Positions 21,480 through 31,215 of a stretch of 64,000 nucleotides of DNA are shown piece after piece; positions within the stretch are counted from its first letter, which is position 1; each line of letters begins with the position of its first letter. The stretch is from Saccopteryx bilineata (Eukaryota > Chordata > Mammalia > Chiroptera > Emballonuridae): positions 189,911,020-189,975,019 of the forward strand of contig NC_089491.1 of the NCBI RefSeq assembly GCF_036850765.1, in the 5' to 3' direction. A program made the position numbers and the translations under genes. The notes beneath the pieces were generated by a model. The model ran no database searches. It was not told the DNA's origin and saw only the letters and a program-made list of their open reading frames with translations.

Positions 21480-23590
21480 CAAATTGGTGATTTGGCTCCT
21501 CTGATTTTGCCAATTGGATTTAAAAATAGTTCAGGAACGCCCTGAAATGGAACTAGCAATATGTGAGCATAAATTTAAAGGACTTTTAGATACTGGAGCT
21601 GATGTATCTGTTATTGCTAAGCTACATTGGCCTCCTTCCTGGCCCACTCATGCAGCAGCCACAGAATCACAAGATATAGGGCAGAGCAAATCCCCTCAAC
21701 AAAGTTCTAGTTTTCTACATTGGGAAGATTAAGAAGGTCATTCTGGATTTTTTAAGCCTTATGTGCTCCCTGGATGGCCAGTTAATTTGTGGGGTAGAGA
21801 TGTTTTGAAAAATATGGGAGCATTGCTTGTCAGTCCTAATGTTTAGTCAGCACTCAGATGCTTGATCGGGGATTTTTGCCCACCAAGGGATTAAGGAAAG
21901 AACAGCGAGGAATTCTCACCCCCATACAAATGGCACCCAATACCAGAAGGTGTGGATTAGGATACCAAAATTTAGCATAGGGGCCCTGGTAGCTCCTGCT
22001 ACCTCAATAATGCATTGTGCAGATCCAATTACTTGGAAATCAGATAATCCTGTATGGGTAGACCAATGGCCCCTTTCTCAGGAGAAACTTAGGGCAGATG
22101 CTCAATTGGTACAAGAGCAGCTACAGCTTGGGCACATTGAACTATCTAATAGCACATAAAATACACTTCCATAGTTTGATCTTGTTGCCTCCTGGATTAT
22201 CAAGGGGCATAGGCGACCCTTATAGCTTATAGGTTTTGAGCCTCAAAATTATTGTTGTTTCTTTTTTCAAAGCATCAACAACAATGTCTCTGGGAAACTT
22301 CCATTAAATGGCAAATCGCTCTTGCAAATCAATGGACAACTTTATACTGAAACTGTCAACTTAAAATCAGCTCAAAGTCTAGAATTATATGCCATTATCA
22401 TGGCTTTTCAGCATTTGCCATATTCCCCCTTTAATCTATATACATACAGCAAATATTTACTTATGGTGTTTCCACTATAAAGACTGCTGTCTTAGGGACA
22501 AATGCTGATGAACTATTGCAGCATTTCCTCCTTCTTCAAAGACTTGTATGTCAACATAGAGCTCCATGTTTTATAGGACATGCTCGAACTCACTCCATGA
22601 TCCCTGGAGCTTTAGCACAAGGGAGTGCCCTTTTTTTGTTGTTTGTTTGGTTTTGTTTTTGTTTTTTTGTGGGTTTTTTTTTTAATATTTTTCTGAAGTT
22701 GGAAACGAGGAGGCAGTCAGACAGACTCCTGCATGCACCTGACCGGGATCCACCCGGCATGCCTACCAGAGGGGGATGCTCTGCCCATCTGGGGTGTTGC
22801 TTTGTTATGACCAGAGCCATTCTAGCACCTGAGGCAGAGGCCACAGAGCCATCTTCAGTGCCTGGGCCAACTTTGCTCCAATGGAGCCTTGGCTGCGGGA
22901 GGGGAGGAGAGAGACAGAGGGGAGGGAGAGGGGAAGGGGTAGAGAAGCAGATGGGCGCTTCTCCTGTGTGCCCTGGCCGGGAATCAAACTCGGGACTCCT
23001 GCACACCAGGCCAACGCTCTACCACTGAGCCAACCAGCCAGGGCCTAGGAATGCCCTTGTTGATCAAGCTACCCAAAAGAAAATTATTTGGAGCAACCAT
23101 GACAGATCGAGCAATTCAGTCTCATACTATTCATCACCAGAACACTGCAGCCCTGTGTAAACAGTTTCAACTTTCTCGGGAAGCAGCACGGGCAGGTTGG
23201 GAAATCCTGTCCAAGGGGTCCTATACTACAATCTGCCCCTTCATTTGGAGTTAACCCTCAAGGACCCATACCAGGACAACTTTGGCAAATGGATGTTACT
23301 CATATACCTTCATTTGGCAAACAGTCCTATGTCCACGTTACAGTGGATACATATTCTGGATTTATAGTAACCTCTGTCAGAACAGGAGAGGCTGCTAAGC
23401 ATGTTATAGCTCATTGTCTGTATGCACTGTTCTATTATTGGATTTCCTAAACTGGTTAAAGTGACAATGCTCCTGCATATGGAGCAAAAGCATTTACTGT
23501 ATTTTCTCATTCTTACAATCTTTAAAGTCAAGGTATTATTAAAGTGTACCCAGCAAATATTTTAAGGTCAATTTAAAAAATTTTAAAAGG
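21480..23590 (+). pseudogene. class II (betaretrovirus-like) endogenous retrovirus pro-pol remnant
   Basis: Protease, reverse transcriptase, RNase H and integrase pieces follow in retroviral order. The protease piece (21514-21732) shows LLDTGADVSVI, the aspartic protease active site. The N-terminal reverse-transcriptase piece (about 21926-22160) shows [12 protein letters not shown]. RNase H-like pieces lie at 22380-22630, interrupted by a SINE. The integrase zinc-binding start (HTIHHQ near 23120) and core ([12 protein letters not shown] near 23275) end near 23580. The catalytic half of the reverse transcriptase is deleted, and stops and frameshifts break every part. No LTR, env or matching gag was found. 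It is an inactive fossil. Confidence 0.88.
22633..23044 (-). mobile_element. SINE, type A, inserted in the retroviral remnant
   Basis: The T-rich tail complement is at 22633-22690, then TTTTTCTGAAGTTGGAAACG, and the tRNA head complement ends GGCCCTGGCTGGTTGGCTCA at 23044. A target duplication GGAGTGCCCTT (22622-22632) / GGAATGCCCTT (23048-23058) has one mismatch. It inserted into the RNase H part of the pol remnant. Confidence 0.93.
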
Positions 23591-23770
23591 GGGGAGTCAT
23601 ATCCTGGAACTCCTATGGGTCGACCATATCATGCTTTTTACTTAAAAAAATTTAAATTTCTTTTGAATGCTGATGAACAGGAGATGCCAAATCTTTTTCT
23701 CCTGCAAATTACTACCTTCTTTATTTGATCCAGCTAATAACACTGTTTTCTCTTTTTCCAAATAGCTCCA
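23591..23770 (+). other. retroviral-looking spacer, identity unclear
   Basis: AT-rich sequence after the integrase piece. It may still be integrase C-terminal or env-side DNA, or the start of the next remnant. I cannot assign it. Confidence 0.3.
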
Positions 23771-24290
23771 GATATATGGAAAAGATTTATATAGGCGGAT
23801 GGGGATCCTCAAACCCCTCAGTGAGATCTTCTGAGCATGGCCTTTAAGATACCAAGAGGCAGAAAAAGCCCAATAGAGATCAGGGGAACTACCAGCTTTT
23901 AGGATATGCCCTTAAAGGCTCCAACACCCCAAAGGGGTCTCATAGGATGCCATCTGGTCCTGCTTCAGTAGTGGAAAGGAAGGTCATTGAGCTAAAGCCT
24001 GCCAGACTTACATGCCTCTGCTGTGAGAAAACAGGGACACTGGAAGGTAGGCTTCTTCCTCGCTCCTCTAAGGGAGGGTTCAGTCTCTTCCAGCCCTGCT
24101 CCAGCCACCTATGACCTAACCTTGCCCAGAAAGCTGGGGTTTGCCACTGAAGGCTGAAGGTGCCCAGGGCTGTCGGCCTCATCTCTGACACTGTGGACGA
24201 GCCTAGGGTATTTCTTCCAAGAAGCAGGTAAACTGATCTCATTTGCACAAGGGCCACTTAACTATGTCTAGCCTGAATAGTCAGAATTTT
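23771..24290 (+). pseudogene. class I-like endogenous retrovirus gag (nucleocapsid) to protease remnant
   Basis: A degraded gag end is suggested by WADGDPQTPQ-like coding at 23797. A zinc-knuckle-like stretch follows at about 24007-24045 (TGCCTCTGCTGTGAGAAAAC), reading C-x2-C-x4-H with the last cysteine position occupied by phenylalanine. Beyond it, 24130-24230 resembles the gag-pro junction of gammaretrovirus-like elements. Several stops interrupt it. Its class differs from the pol remnant just upstream, so two unrelated elements seem juxtaposed. Assignment is from residue patterns only. Confidence 0.5.
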
Positions 24291-24318
24291 TATTCTTCCC
24301 TCAAAAAAGATCTCTGTT

Positions 24319-24704
24319 GCCCTGGCCGGTTGGCTCAGTGGTAGAGCGTCGGCCTGGCGCGCGGGGGACCCGGGTTTGATTCCCGGCCAGGGCACATAGA
24401 AGTGCCCATTTGCTTCTCCACCTCCCACCCCTCCTTCCTCTCTGTCTCTCTCTTCCCCTCATGCAGCCAAGGCTCCATTGGAGCAAAGATGGCCTGGGCG
24501 CTGGGGATGGCTCCTTGGCCTCAGCCCCAGGTGCTAGAGTGGCTCTGGTCACGGCAGAGCGACGCCCCAGAGGGCAGAGCATTGCCCCCTGGTGCGCAGA
24601 GCGTCGCCCTTGGTGGGCGTGCTGGGTGGATCCCGGTCGGGCGCATGTGGGAGTCTGTCTGACTGTCTCTCCTCGTTTCCAGCTTCAGAAAAATACAAAA
24701 AAAA
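24319..24704 (+). mobile_element. SINE, type A, young copy with perfect TSD
   Basis: A well-preserved tRNA-derived SINE of about 390 bp, followed by an A-run. The 16-bp target duplication AAAAAAGATCTCTGTT is exact at 24303-24318 and 24705-24720. The head can pair as a tRNA-like acceptor (GCCCTGG with CCAGGGC) and a T-arm (CCGGG-TTTGATT-CCCGG). Body blocks are GCTCCATTGGAGCAAAGATG, GCAGAGCGACGCCCCAGAGG and CGTTTCCAGCTTCAGAAAAA. It probably moved using L1 enzymes. Its low divergence and perfect TSD make it among the youngest insertions here. Confidence 0.96.
24331..24383 (+). promoter_or_regulatory. RNA polymerase III internal promoter (A and B boxes)
   Basis: TGGCTCAGTGGTAGAGCG (24331-24348) fits a tRNA A box and GGTTTGATTCC (24373-24383) fits a B box. 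Spacing is as in tRNA genes, so this SINE copy may still be transcribable. Confidence 0.75.
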
Positions 24705-24720
24705 AAAAAAGATCTCTGTT

Positions 24721-25322
24721 GTGGGTGTTGATAGTCCTATTTTCTGCTGCTTTGTCTAATATATAGTGTTTTCTTTATTCCTCCTACCTCAATGCCCCAC
24801 TCATATTTCAGGCTGGGACCTACTTCTAATTTAGAGCTCTCTTTCCCCCTTTTGCCAACTTCTATTATGAATCTACCTTTGCCACCCAGCTTAGTGTATC
24901 CCAAGGTTCTCTTTACCAAGCCACAGTCGCAGAGCTCCAGGGAAAAGCAACCTGGCCTCATCTCTCCAGGCAGAGGAGAACAGAAGCTCCATATCCACAC
25001 ATGCTGCAGATGGCTTTTCCAGTCTACCTGAATCATTACCAGCTAGAAGCAGCGGTCATTGGGACTTGGATGTGATCTGCAAAGTATAGAATGGTGACAA
25101 CAATTCCAGTGCCATGCAAACTTTTCCTGGATGTGGACTCTTCCTGGATTCCTGCTCCTTGTGACAGCTCCTAACAGACTGAACTGGGGTTGGGTTGCAT
25201 TTTTCAAGGATTTGGCATGGTGTTGGGGCCAACTTGGACTTGAGAACATGTTAAAGACACTACTCTTTTATGGATTCTTGCTGTATTGGCCAAGAGCTTG
25301 CTTAAAGGCTTTAATCACTGTA
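24721..25322. other. unassigned part of the composite block
   Basis: About 600 bp with no identified family. It ends in an A-run (25321-25332). The order non-repeat, A-run, L1 hints at a retrocopied or LTR-derived segment, but I recognise no gene. Confidence 0.35.
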
Positions 25323-25332
25323 AAAAAAAAAA

Positions 25333-25760
25333 ATAGAGGACTGGATAAAGAAGATGTGGTACATATACACCATGGTATACTATTCAGCCATAAGAAATAA
25401 TGACATTGGGTCACTTACAACAAAATGGTGGGATCTTGATAACATTATATGGAGTGAAATAAGTAAATCAGAAAAAAACAAGAACTGCAGGATTCCATAC
25501 ATTGGTGGGACATAAAAACGAGACTAAGAGACATGAACAAGAGTGTGGTGGTTACGGGGGATGGGAGGAGGGAAGGAGGGAGAGGGGGTGGGGGTGGGGG
25601 AGGGGCACAAAAAAACTAGATAGAAGGTGACGGAGGACAATCTGTCTTTGGGTGATAGGTATGCAACAGAATTGAATGACAAGATAACCTGGACATGTTT
25701 TCTTTGAATATATGTACCCTGATTTATTGATGTCACCCCATTAAATTAAAATTTTATTAA
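25333..25760 (+). mobile_element. 5'-truncated L1 3' end
   Basis: It begins in the ORF2 C-terminus (GGACTGGATAAAGAAGATGT), crosses the ORF2 stop near 25514, has a G-rich tract (25556-25606) and ends ACCCCATTAAATTAAAATTT plus an A-rich tail. It is very close to the young L1 at 48410-56230 and forms the right edge of the composite block. Confidence 0.92.
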
Positions 25761-25770
25761 AAAAATTTTT

Positions 25771-25962
25771 AGAGATTATATGCAAATATATACAAATATT
25801 CTTTTCTGCTTTTTCACATGACCAGTACTATATAAATTCCATTGTTCTGTAACCTCACTTTTTTCACATAGCAATATATTTTGGAGATTATTCTGTATTT
25901 ATACTTTTTCAATGACTATGTAGTGTTTCATTGTGTGGTGCACTTACATTCACTAACAAATC
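25771..25962 (-). mobile_element. ancient L1M 3' part, right half of a split copy
   Basis: GAGATTATATGCAAATATAT, then ATAGCAATATATTTTGGAGA and AATGACTATGTAGTGTTTCA follow antisense L1M order and continue the half ending at 21290. Confidence 0.65.
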
Positions 25963-27231
25963 CCCTGGCGATGAGCGAGTCCTCTGGATTTTACTCAGCT
26001 GGATTGTGCTGAGTCTGACTCAGGGTAATGTAAGAGTCAGGACAGGACCCAGTTAACTGGTCCAGGCTGATTGCCAGTACTCCAAAGAGACCCTGAGGGG
26101 CCAATGCCAATAGTGGGTGAAGTACAAAGAGCCATGGCCTGGACCCTTCCAGAGAAAAATCATTTTGTAATGAGATTTCACTTGGAGCCCAGAATGCCTT
26201 TGGAAACAGTGAGACCTGTTAGCCTCATAGAATGCAGAGCCCCTGACTGAAATGTCACATTAGGATTGGAGTCATAATGCTATGCCTGAAATGTGTGTAA
26301 ATGGGTGGCTGGCTTTAAAACAATGTGTTTTCAAGGGCTTAGTCCTTGAATATCTGGCCACTCCTACTGTGTTCAAGCTGCCAGACCTTTTCCTAACTTT
26401 CTCTATTAGTGATCAGCCCATGCCAGCCAAGCCTTTGCCGGATGGGGTGGGTCAGTGGCCTCTCCACAAACATTCTTGAGAAATGATGTGCACAGCCATG
26501 TGGAGGCCTCTCTTGTGCTGGAAGGGCTGTCCTTCTGTAACCTGGCCAGAAAAGACCTCTGTCTGACTGGTCACCTGCCCCTACTCCATGGCCAGTTCTC
26601 CATTGTTCCAGAACAATGACTCGTCTCTCCCCACTTTGGGTGGGATTCCAGTTTTCTTATTCCGCTGGATCTGGGAAAGAAGGAGAAGCATCAGGAACAC
26701 TAACTACATTCCTGTGGTAAAAGTCAGTCACCCAGAAGGGAAAGAAGCAACTACTCTGTCATTAGTCTAAACTGACAGCACCCTATTAGTGACATTTTCC
26801 ACCATGCATCAGAACCTTGGTGCACCATATCCATAACAATGTTTGGATTCATATTCTGGCTTGATTCCTCATAGCTGGATAGAGGAATGAAGCTCTTGGG
26901 GACACTAATGGGGGAAAAAGCTTCCAACAGCCATGTTCAGCTTCTTGGGCACCTATTATCAGCCAAACACTGGGCTGGCCACAGAGTTGCAGGTGAGTAA
27001 AAGGCCACGGTGTGGGCTCTGGGGGCATCTACATACGCTGCAGTAGGGGGTAGACAGATAGTCTCGTCTATTATCAAGTGTGCTCCATGTAGACAGAGCA
27101 GAGGCTGGGGAGCTGGGGGTGGCTTGACCCAGCTTGGAGCAACATGGGAATGCTGCCATCAGAACCAAGAAGGTCTTCGAGTTGGCGAGGCAAAGTTGTG
27201 GAGAAAGGTGGAAAGGAGCTAGAGGGGCACA
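25963..27231. other. intergenic, repeat-poor
   Basis: About 1.27 kb of mixed composition with no recognisable gene or repeat. Open frames at 26282-26479 and 26959-27222 have no supporting motif. Confidence 0.5.
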
Positions 27232-28082
27232 GGTGGGTTTGGATTCAGCTGGTTCACATGGGTTCAGCGGAACCGATACCTAATTTTTTGTTGAGTCAGT
27301 GAACTGGTTGTTAAAATGGCACTTGTCATCAGGGTTCTCTCTAAGGTGGGCACCTGGGCAGCTGCCCCATGTGGAAATCACAAATTTACATTCCTCTTTT
27401 TTAATGTTCATCTGTGCAACAGTGTATTCTAAGTGCCCATAGTAGTGTTGATTCCGTCCATAGGTGAAAAAAATTTGACAGAACTATGCTTATAATATTT
27501 ATTTATTCATTTCATAAAATTCATTATGCCTTTGATGAAACACTACATTTCATTTCCTTGTGTTTGTTACTTCAGTAAACAAACATATAACATAAAGAGA
27601 AAAAGTGCCAAACAACCAGGGGTGACAAGCTCTCACTGAAAATATCTTAAATAACAGTTGTATTGTTTTTTGTCAGGTATTATTTAGTATTTTATCAATA
27701 ATATTTTAAAACTCTTTCTTATAACAATCCAGTTTGTGTACTTTTATTGTTCTTTTTTTTAAATATTTATTTTTATTTTATTCATTTTAGAAAGGAGAGA
27801 GAGAGGGAGAGAGAGAGAAACAGAGAGAGAGAAGGGGGAGGAGCAGGAAGCATCAACTCCCATATGTGCCTTGACCAGGCAAGCCCAGAGTTTTGAACCG
27901 GCGACCTCAGCATTTCCAGGTCGACGCTTTATCCACTGCATCACCACAGGTCAGGCCTATTGTTTTTATTTAAGTATTAAATGCATGAAATAATAAACTA
28001 CCTTTTGGTATATCATTTTTTATACTTAAAATGGTCATTAAGGCAGAGAACCAATTGTTAAATTATTTGAATCCCACCGCTG
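27232..28082. mobile_element. possible degraded DNA transposon, interrupted by a SINE
   Basis: The left end CAGGTGGGTTTGGATTCA and, inverted, the right end CAGCGGTGGGATTCAAAT (complement ending about 28082) resemble each other and start with CAG as in hAT elements. The interior is AT-rich. No 8-bp target duplication was found, so this may be chance. Confidence 0.3.
27757..27957 (-). mobile_element. SINE, type C
   Basis: Tail complement AAATATTTATTTTTATTTTA, a GA-rich tract, GGAAGCATCAACTCCCATAT, and the tRNA-like head complement GGCCTGACCTGTGGTGATGC at 27957. Flanks TATTGTTCTTTT (27746) and TATTGTTTTTAT (27959) look like a diverged target duplication. Confidence 0.9.
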
Positions 28083-28667
28083 GGCACGGGCATGGCAGTG
28101 TGCCACAGAATGGGGTGTTCTGTGAGCTGCAGATGGCCAGGGAGCTTGGGGTGGCACGGAAGCCCCTGTCCCTTCCATGGTGGGCTTCTCTTATTGCTGT
28201 CAGGGAGCGGGGAAAGTGCCACAGTCAGGCTTGCCTCTTGGCTTTTGTCCTCTGGTAGCAGTGGGAGAGACAAGGGCTTTGGGACACAGCAGGGAGGACA
28301 GAAGTGACCAGTTAGAGGTGAGGCTACTGTAATGTTTCAGAGGCATGGTGTCGGGAAGAAGGATCAGAGAGGGCAAAGTTAAATTGACAGCACTTAGTTT
28401 TCCATTGCATGTGGGGGGCCAGGCACCTTCAGGAATGAAGGAATGAAGGGAGAAAGGGCCGAGTTGTACAGAGGGAGCTGAGTTCCACCTCCTTGCAGAT
28501 AGCCTCTGGGCTTGTGCGGCCCCAGCTAGGCGTTGGGTCATTTGGAATGACGTGCATCCCTCAGTGAGGGTTACCACACGCGGTCTGCCCTGGGGGCAAA
28601 CTTGAAGTGCTTATTTTTTCTGTGTAAGACCTAAAAAGCTGTTCATGTACTCCTTCAGCAAGCTTCG
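28083..28667. other. intergenic, repeat-poor
   Basis: No gene or clear repeat. Overlapping frames on both strands have no recognisable domain. Confidence 0.5.
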
Positions 28668-28880
28668 GTGGGAGCAGGGCTCTGTGCCCTCGTCCTGGAG
28701 GCGGCGCAGGGGGCGGGGCGGGGGCAGCTTCAGTGCCTGGCGGAGGGTGCGGGGCGGGGCGGGGCGGAGTGAGGGTGGGGGTAGCTCACCACAGCCACTT
28801 TCCTGCCTACGTGACCAGCTGCGGCGACAGGAGTGGAGGCCGTCTGGCTTGCTGAGGAAAGGTCGCTCCAGAGCGCTGAG
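28668..28880. promoter_or_regulatory. GC-box-rich CpG patch
   Basis: A GC-rich patch with many CpGs and repeated GGGGCGGGGC boxes (Sp1/KLF type) at about 28710-28725 and 28751-28770. In mammals such patches often mark promoters. No exon is recognisable on either side. The overlapping minus-strand frame (28611-29072) is probably a by-product of GC content. Confidence 0.45.
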
Positions 28881-29146
28881 GGTGTGGTGAAGGGACAGCA
28901 GATGAAAGGAGGCACGGAAGGAGGGAGGTCCAGGGTCCTGCCCAAGGAGGATACTTGAAAGCACATGCAGGACTTGATTGGAGAGAAAATAAGGGCGAAA
29001 AGCCACCTGTGCTTGTTCTCCCTGATGAGAAAACATAATCCAAGTGCGGCAAACCCGACTTTCATTTGTCATTTCCTTAGCTGCACCCTATCAGAAGCTT
29101 CTCTCTTGCATGGGATTTTTTTTCATATATGTGCCTGTTTGAACCT
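28881..29146. other. short intergenic interval
   Basis: Nothing recognised. Confidence 0.45.
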
Positions 29147-29347
29147 TGTTTTTTTTTTAATTTCATTTTATTTATCAATTAAAAAAATTTTGATCGACTT
29201 GAGATAGAGAGAAAGGCGATGCGGAGGGGTGGGAAGCATCAACTCGTTGATGCTTTTCATATGTGCCTTGATTGGGCCTAGGGTTTTGAACCAGGGACCT
29301 CAGCACCCTAGGCTAGTGCTTTGTCCACAGCACACCCCAGGTCAGGC
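29147..29347 (-). mobile_element. SINE, type C, diverged
   Basis: GGGAAGCATCAACTCGTTGA, CATATGTGCCTTGATTGGGC and the head complement TGCCTGACCTGGGGTGTGCT end at 29347. Flanks TGAACCTTGTTTTT (29131) and TGCACCTTGTTTTT (29350) fit a diverged target duplication. Confidence 0.85.
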
Positions 29348-29349
29348 AT

Positions 29350-30234
29350 TTGCACCTTGTTTTTAAAAGTACATCCACACCTAGGGAGAATTTGGTGTAT
29401 AAGCCTCAAATATCAAGGCCATCGCATTAATCCCACGTGAGGGTGGGAAATGGTGGTGAGTGCCGCTCCAGGGACATGCGAAAGTGCAGGCCACCCAAAG
29501 ACAGATCTGACTGACGCCTGAAATGCCACCATTCCAAACTTACTCTTTTGTGTTAGGAATTGTCCCCTCCCTCCTGTTTTCTATATCAGTGACTTCCCAG
29601 AAGAGATGACAGCTGGAGGTGACAGTGACTGTCAGAACTGTCTGCAGGCAGGGCCTGGACATGTGAGAACAGACCCTTGGGGGGCCTGTGAGAGGAGCAG
29701 AGGCTGAAACCCAGTTTTACTGAGGGACAACTCTGAATAACCATAACTTGATGGCCCAGACCAGTGTCACAGGCTGGTGAGTTACCTCTGCCCTGTCTGC
29801 CAGGGCATATTACCAGCAGAATGAATGGTGGTCACTAGCCAGCCACAGCAGTCTTGGTGGGTCAACAACCTGCAGCCTTGTTTGTGGCATGAAAGAGTAC
29901 ACCAGGCTGGCAAGCTTCCAGACAGAACCACCCCTTATCCCCCACAATTACCTACCTAGAGCATGATTTATGGTCATTCCATTTTCATTTATAAAACTGA
30001 CAACATTCCAGCTGATAAATATTGATAGATAGGAAATTCAACAGCCGCAGGATAAAAGCCACTGGCCCTGTGGCCTTGCAAAGACGTCACCCATGCCCTT
30101 CACCCTGTGGAACACTGACTGCTGTTAGATGTAATAAAGAGTGCTTAAGGTCCACAGGAATATGACAATAGGGTTAAACTCAGCTAGTAGTTTCCACAGC
30201 TGGGCTAGAATATCCCAGGTAGAAATGTTTGGAA
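29350..30234. other. intergenic, repeat-poor
   Basis: About 885 bp without recognisable gene or repeat. Confidence 0.5.
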
Positions 30235-30249
30235 TCAACTTCATGAAGA

Positions 30250-30493
30250 GGATGTGAGGGCGATCTGGCTGCGACATCTGTCACCCCATTGATCGCCAGG
30301 GTTGATTCGGCTGATCTGGCTGGCTAGGCGGGGGTCCCCTTCCTTCCTCACTGCTCCATGTGCGTCCCTCCCGAAGCTGCGCACTGGGTCGGTCGAAGAG
30401 GACGACCTTCCCCGCTAGAGGAGAGGACCGTTCTTCAGTCAAGGGTATACGAGTAGCTGCACTCCCCTGCTAGAACCTCCAAACAAGTCTCAA
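30250..30493 (+). pseudogene. RN7SK pseudogene: 7SK RNA retropseudogene, 3'-truncated and tailless
   Basis: The sequence begins at the 7SK 5' end (GGATGTGAGGGCGATCTGGC) and follows 7SK through GGTCGAAGAGGACGACCTTC and GGGTATACGAGTAGCTGCAC to about nucleotide 245 of the roughly 331-nt RNA. It then stops without an A-tail. TCAACTTCATGAAGA is repeated exactly at 30235-30249 and 30490-30504, so this is a retrotransposed copy. The functional RNA sequesters P-TEFb. This copy lacks the 3' domain and any visible 7SK-type upstream promoter, so I call it a pseudogene. Confidence 0.96.
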
Positions 30494-30504
30494 CTTCATG
30501 AAGA

Positions 30505-31162
30505 AATACTCCTCAGTGTGATCCTCATACAGACGTGCAATTTTTGCAACATGGCCTGGGGGCGTTAACTGTGATAATTGATGACTGTGATCATTGTTGG
30601 CTGGGAAGTGGACTAGCCTTTTCATTTATAGGTGGTCTGCAAAAGTGGTGGCCCTGATTCTTCGCAAGAGAACCTTCCCTGTGACAACAGTTACGTGAGG
30701 CGATCAGCACTGCCCTTTATCTGTAGATTTCAAAGTTCCTGACATGAGTCAGTCTTTCCCAATACCTTGTAGAAGGTGATAGTGTTCATTTTTCCAGACT
30801 CGTAGCCTGGAGCACATATTGGAAAATCGCACAATGGGTCATGGGGTGACTACTCACCTGTCCCTAAGCATGTGCTCTGACTGTCCTGTTAACTGGAACC
30901 CACCCAGCATGGGCCAGGGAGCACCAGGGAAGAAAACCAAGGTCTGGAAGGGAAAAGCACATTTCTCTACACCTTGGTTCACAAGCTTGGTGCTGTATCT
31001 GATTCGCCCATCAGGTATGTTGAAAATTCAAATCTCTAGTCAAACTGGTTTCTCTCTCCAAAATTTTGATTCAGCAGGTCTGCTTTAAGGGTGAGTCTGG
31101 AATTCTGCATGTTAACAAATTCCATGGTATTATGATGCACAATCAAATTTAGTTCTTAAGGG
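30505..31162. other. intergenic, nothing recognised
   Basis: About 660 bp without identifiable gene or repeat. The 89-codon frame at 30819-31088 has no motif. Confidence 0.5.
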
Positions 31163-31215
31163 TCAATAAACAGAGATCTTTTAACCAATGTCACCCCAAT
31201 AAATTTAATAAAAAA
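31163..31215 (+). mobile_element. very short L1 3' terminus (about 50 bp)
   Basis: TTAACCAATGTCACCCCAAT followed by AAATTTAATAAAAAA matches the L1 3' terminus seen at 36545-36575. It is an extremely 5'-truncated copy. Confidence 0.75.

Noticed and set aside
22516..23028. 170-codon plus-strand gene
   Set aside because: It joins a retroviral RNase H piece to an antisense SINE; similar 'proteins' occur at other type A SINE copies (for example 58559-58975), showing that they are translated repeat DNA.
24319..24394. tRNA gene (pairing acceptor and T-arm, A and B boxes)
   Set aside because: It is the head of a full SINE with target duplication and A-tail. The D-arm region has extra bases and the same head recurs in other SINE copies.
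28611..29072. 153-codon minus-strand gene over the GC-rich patch
   Set aside because: Low-complexity composition, overlapping frames in all phases, no splice or domain support.
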